Source of the DNA: Golubevia sp. BC0850
Lineage: Eukaryota > Basidiomycota > Exobasidiomycetes > Golubeviales > Golubeviaceae
Direction: 5' to 3'
Assembly (NCBI GenBank): GCA_012976225.1
Contig: JAAVVG010000004.1
Span: forward strand, 1,054,001-1,118,000
DNA: 64,000 nucleotides
Each line of letters opens with the position of its first letter. The stretch's first letter is position 1. A program made the translations under genes and the position numbers. Under the pieces are notes generated by a model. That model did no database searches. It was given only the letters and a program-made list of their open reading frames with translations, and was not told where the DNA came from. Below are positions 59,499 to 64,000 of the stretch, piece after piece.

Positions 59499-62400
59499 AT
59501 GGCTTCAACATCTTCGCGTATTCTTCTAGTACCAGCAGGTGACGATGATGTACCAATCTCATTGGATGAATTACCGAGTATGGAAGAAGATGAATGGGAA
59601 GTGATCATCTCATTGCTAACTGGAGATTCGAATCAGAATCCACTCAATCGACCTCATTCATCTTTATGGACAAGAATGGCAACAGAATATTTTCAAACAG
59701 GTAGAACTGATCACGCTTTACAATTACTCTTAAAGGGAACTTTGGTTCTAAGAGGACTTGATTCAGCTTCAACTTTACATTCAATGTTATCAACTCATTT
59801 CATTAATTTACATACCAATTCACCAAAAACCATTTTAGATAATCCAAAATATCAAGATTTAACTAATTTAAAAGATAAAGCTTATTATCTATTGGATTCT
59901 CAAAAGCATATTAGTACTTCTGTTGCTTTAGCACCAAGACATCCTGTTTCTATTCTCAGTAAAGGTCTTTTGTTATTAGTTCAAGGAAAGAATGATGAAA
60001 GTTTAAACTTAATAGAAAACGTTTTATCTTCACAATCAAGGCATACTTTAGCTTTATTCGCGAAAGCATGTATCTTGTTAAGAAAGAGAAATTATCAACA
60101 AGCTCTAATCATTTATCAACAATTACTTAAGTTGACCATTTCAATCGATTCGAAAGCATCAAAATCATTGGATTCAAAATCAGGTTGGAAAGGACCAGAT
60201 CCAAGGATAGGGATAGGTTTATGTTTATTAGGTTTGAATCGACCTTCAGATGCAATCCGAGCTTGGACTAGAGCTGCAACTCTCAGGCCCAATTCATCAG
60301 CACCAAACCTTTTATTAGGTCTAACAGCTTTAAATACTTCTAAGCAACTAGCACCTTTGATTCCTGGTACGTATGGTTATTCTCAACAAGAAGGTCAAGG
60401 GGAAGGAGTTTCAGAAGAGGAAGCAAGGGAAAGAGCTTATAAGCATGGAATTGGACATATTCAAAAAGCTTGGAAAGCGGATAACAAGAACGCTATGACT
60501 GCCATCATACTGGCTGAACATATCGCTTCTAGAGCTTCAACTCTTTCTAGAGATCCTCAATCGGATAGTAAGGAGGTTATGAAGGAATTCAATAGAGCTT
60601 TGAAGTTATGTGAACATGCTATTCAATATGCTGATAGTAGAGCTGCTTTCATTCAATCTTCGCTGATCTTTGCTAGAACTTCTCATTTGGCTAGTAATGC
60701 TGCCGCGGTTCTGGCAAGTGAATCAATGGGAGGTGATTCAAGTGGGAATGATTCGATGGAATTGAGAGATCAAGCTTTGAAGCATTATCAGAAAGTGATC
60801 GATGAATCAATGTCTCAAATAGGTGGAGTTTCCATTGGATCTAATAATTCGACAAGTCAACAATCTATGAATTTGGCTGGAGGTGGGAATGCTTTACCCA
60901 ATAGTTTGGCGTTGGCGGTTTTGGGTTTGGCTCAACTTCAAGTTTCTAGATCGGAAGATTTGGCTGCTATCAATACTTTGGATCTTCTACTCTCAAAGAA
61001 TTTCAATAGCTCTAGCAATTATTCTATCTCCTCTCTGTTGGAAATCAACATCTTAGCTTCAAGTCTTCGATTCATCTCTCATCCAGGTGCTTCTGTCAAA
61101 GAAAAACAATCTGATTTCATTAAATCCAAGATCGGATTGGAAAAGACTTTGAGAATTGTCAATTCAAGTTGCAAGGAGGTTTACCTGAGGTTAGGAGGCA
61201 AAGAGGGAGGAGTAGAAGCTTTGAAATTCAAAGTGGATATGACAGAAGAAGAGGAAGAGGAGGAGAAGAATTGGGAATTGAAAAGGTTTAGTGAAGGAAT
61301 CGAAAACGGTTTCTCCTCTTCGGTTTCAAGAGCGATCTCTAGAACTCCTTTGATCAATGAAGCTCTCTCGTTGAAGTCTTTCAAGGAAATTGGGAAACTT
61401 TATGATTCCAGTAGAGTTCATGTTTTGATGGCTCAGCTTTTCCAGAAAGGTCAGAACTTGGTCGATCTAAATAGAGCTGTGGAAGAATGGGCTGAAGCTG
61501 GGTTGAAAGAAGCAACCAGAATAGGAGTCGATCTCAAGAATACAGGACAAGTTGGAGCTTTCAAAGATAAGGAAATGGGAACTCTAGTCTCTTGTTTGAT
61601 TAATCAGAACAGTTTATCGGTTCTCAAGGGTTTAGAAGAGAAGCCTGATTGGAATCCTTCAGCTTCAAATGACTCTGCCAATTCGACTTTTTCAAATCCG
61701 GTTAGAACTGAAATCCTATCTGAAGCGATCAAAGGCTTGGAATTCGTTCTGCTATTACTTTCAAATATAGAGAGAGATCAACCTCAAGGAAAATCCAACA
61801 ATCAAATGTTTTCTGCTATTTCTTCGTCGGATCCTACTCATCTAGATGTTGAACCTTTGAGAACTATCGTCTTTTACAATCTAGGAAGAGCTTTGGAAGG
61901 TTTAGGAGAAGAAATCAGAGCTGTCAAAATGTATGATGATCTCTTAGAGAAACATCCAGAGTACACTGACGCAAAAGTCAGAAAGGCATTGATTTATCTA
62001 GGTGGTGGATCAAAGAGTTATTCTTCAAAAGATGGAATTCCAACTTCCTTACTTCACACTTCGAATCAAGGAAATTCTTCAAACCTAATTTCTCCATGGA
62101 ATAGAGATCTATCAAATTCCCTCTTCAAAGAATGTCTACTTTCAAATCCACTTTCCTTATCAATTCGATTGGCCTACGTTTCATTCCTATCTGGAACTCT
62201 TCCATGTTCACGTTCAGCTTCATGGTCAATAGTCAAAGACATTTTAGCAGAAGCTTTCTTAGGTTCTAATCCTCAAGGTGTCAATCTTTTCGGTTCAACT
62301 CAGAATGCAAAACTCTTAGCTGAAGAAGCTAGAAAAGATTCTTTCACTCTATCTGCTTTAGGTTGGGTTTATTACAATTTAGCTCTACAAGCTAAACCTG

Positions 62401-64000
62401 GTCCTAATGCTAGAAAAGATAGAGAAAAGGGTATGTTGAGATCTGCTGATCTTTTCGATAAAGCTTTGATTGAAGATGAAAGGAATTGTTTTGCTGCTCA
62501 AGGTTTGGCGATCCTTTTGGCTGAAGACGCTATTGGTGATGCTACTTTCAATTCTATCAATTCGGGTTCTCTTAATCCTTTACCTGAAAATGAAAAGACG
62601 GCGAAATTGAATCAAGTTAATCAGGCTCTTTTGAGTAAGGTCAAATATTTAACTACTTTGACTACTGATCAGAGGAGGAAATTAGGGGCCGATGAAAGTT
62701 TGATGTTGTTGGGTAAATTAAGAGAATTGAAAGATAGTGAAAACGTTCAGATTTGTATTGGTCATGCTAATATGATGAAGGAGGAGTTCGAGAGAGCTGG
62801 GAAAGCTGTGAGTATCTTTTCTCCCCCCCCCCACCCCCCCCCCCTTTCCACTTCTCTTTTCTTGACTCTCTGACAGGAATCCCGACTTTGAATTCCATTC
62901 CTCCTCGCTCTCTTTTTCACAGTTCGAACAAGCTTCTTCACGTTATCTTTGCAATTCCGATCCAACAGTTCTTCAACAACTTTCAAGAGCTACTTATGCT
63001 CAAGCCACTCGAATGGCTTCTTATGAATTGTTGGAAACTTCTTTGAATCATCTTCGATCTGCCTTGGGTTTACTTGAGGGAAGGAAAGAGAAATCAAGCT
63101 CTATTCTTCAAGAGATGAATTATGTCAAGTACAATCTTGCAGTCATTTCTCAGAAAGGATTGGCCATGCTTTACGATAAGAAACCTGAACAGAGGGATAG
63201 AGGTATGATTGAAAGAGCTGTGAAGAATGTTGAAGAAGCTCAAAGGTTAGTCATTTGTTGTGCTTCTTTTCCCTTTTTCTTTGATCCTTCGGTTTCATTT
63301 GTGGTCACTGACTTCGATCATTTCCTTTCTCCTCCTTCCAAAACAGGATCTTCGAATCTCTGGCTCCGATAGCTACTGCAGAAAAGCTGGCTCACATCTC
63401 AGCGGAAGTCTTGGAGCAACGTTCTCAATATGGTTCTACCTCTCTACTCAGAATCGCAACTCGACACTTAACGGATCAAACTGCTTATGAAGCTCGTGTG
63501 GCTTCTGCAAGAGAAGAAGTAGCAGCTGCTAAGAGAGAGAAAGAAGCAAGGATATTAGAAGAAAGAAGACTCAAAGAAGAAGACATTAAAGAGAAAGCTA
63601 GACTATTGGCAGAACAAAGAAAGAGAGATAAAGAAGAAGTTGGAACTTGGGAATACAGAAAAGATCTACCTGAAGATGGTAAAAAATCTAGAGGTGCTGG
63701 TGGTGAAAGAAAGAGAACTAAAAAGAGAGATACTGCAGCTGAAGTTGATACGGATGGTGAAATAGATGATGATGCTCTATTCGGTCCAAATAAGAATGAA
63801 AAAGATGATGAAATGAATTCTAGTGGTGGTGAATCAGAAGTTAATGAGGAGAATAAACAGAGAAAGAAAGATCAGAGAATTAAGGATTTGAAAAGGAAGA
63901 AAAGTGACGAGAAGAAAAAGTCTAAAGGTGGTGAGAAGAAGCAAAAGAAAGATAGGAAGAATAAGAAGAAAGGGAAACCTCAGTTTAGTGATGATGAAGA
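59499..64000 (+). CDS. CTR9: CTR9, TPR subunit of the Paf1 transcription complex (3' end outside window)
   Basis: Exons 59499-62807, 62923-63245 and 63347-64000 (continuing) join in phase to more than 1,420 residues. Ctr9 is the TPR scaffold of the Paf1 complex, which travels with RNA polymerase II and promotes H2B ubiquitination and H3K4/K36 methylation. The start VPISLDELPSMEEDEWEVIISLL and WTRMATEYFQTGR are typical, followed by many TPRs, including GIGLCLLGLNRPSDAIRAW, NALPNSLALAVLGLAQLQ, YNLGRALEGLGEEIRAVKMYDDLL, SALGWVYYNLALQ and CFAAQGLAILLAEDA. After the TPRs comes a long Glu/Arg/Lys coiled coil (EARVASAREEVAAAKREKEAR), then GTWEYRKDL and a Lys/Asp/Glu-rich tail cut by the window edge. 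Intron 1 contains a poly-C tract at 62823-62845. Confidence 0.93.
62823..62845. repeat. Poly-C tract in CTR9 intron 1
   Basis: Twenty-three bases, all C except one A, lie just after the donor of the first CTR9 intron. It is length-unstable and prone to sequencing error, but inside an intron, so gene phase is unaffected. Confidence 0.9.

Noticed and set aside
1-64000. CRISPR arrays, retroelements, LINEs, rRNA genes
   Set aside because: No spaced repeat array, reverse transcriptase, integrase or capsid-like frame, poly-A retroelement tail or rRNA-like sequence was seen on either strand.

Overview
The window reads as nuclear DNA of a filamentous or yeast-like basidiomycete. Almost every gene is split by introns of about 50-110 nt with GTGAGT/GTAAGT donors, CTGAC/CTAAC-like branch sites and CAG/TAG acceptors. 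The gene set fits Basidiomycota: a DNMT5-type DNA methyltransferase, a GT90/Cap10-like glycosyltransferase, secreted GH17-like glucanases, a UapA-type purine permease and Mediator MED13. I cannot name the species from sequence alone; Pucciniomycotina is a guess. All exon models were joined by hand, and almost all close perfectly in reading phase. Family names rest on remembered motifs; no alignment or database search was run.

Layout, left to right. 1-6977 (-): DNMT5, missing its 3' end. 7.4-9.0 kb (-): an orphan gene fragment overlapping decayed copy A of an F-box-like family. 9.35-9.86 kb: a segment bounded by a perfect 21-nt inverted repeat, lying in the promoter of secreted GH17 gene A (10.0-12.0 kb, +). 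12.5-18.8 kb (+): MED13. 19.9-22.0 kb (+): a RAD51/RecA-family protein. 22.4-24.1 kb (-): GH17 paralogue B. 24.5-26.2 kb (+): F-box-like copy B. 26.8-33.4 kb (-): a disordered protein of about 2,100 residues. 34.2-36.4 kb (-): a secreted alpha/beta hydrolase in 12 exons. 37.5-39.9 kb (+): a GT90 glycosyltransferase. 40.3-41.0 kb (-): truncated F-box-like copy C. 41.5-42.6 kb (-): a Bles03/DUF1917 protein.

The right third is mostly housekeeping: proteasome alpha1 (-), NOP56 (+), a Rossmann-fold reductase-like protein (+), a DUF1399 glycine-rich-domain protein with microexons (-), a purine permease (-), nucleolin/Nsr1 (-), IMP3 (-) and CTR9 (+, running off the end). NOP56, nucleolin and IMP3 all serve pre-rRNA processing and lie within 15 kb. 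IMP3 and CTR9 share a 124-bp divergent promoter, and proteasome alpha1 and NOP56 share a 305-bp one.

The most interesting structure is an inverted duplication. Copy A and GH17-A form a head-to-head pair, and so do GH17-B and copy B, on either side of MED13 and the RAD51-like gene. The GH17 paralogues have strikingly different introns, and the F-box-like copies are decaying. I see no retroelement, CRISPR array, rRNA or convincing tRNA.
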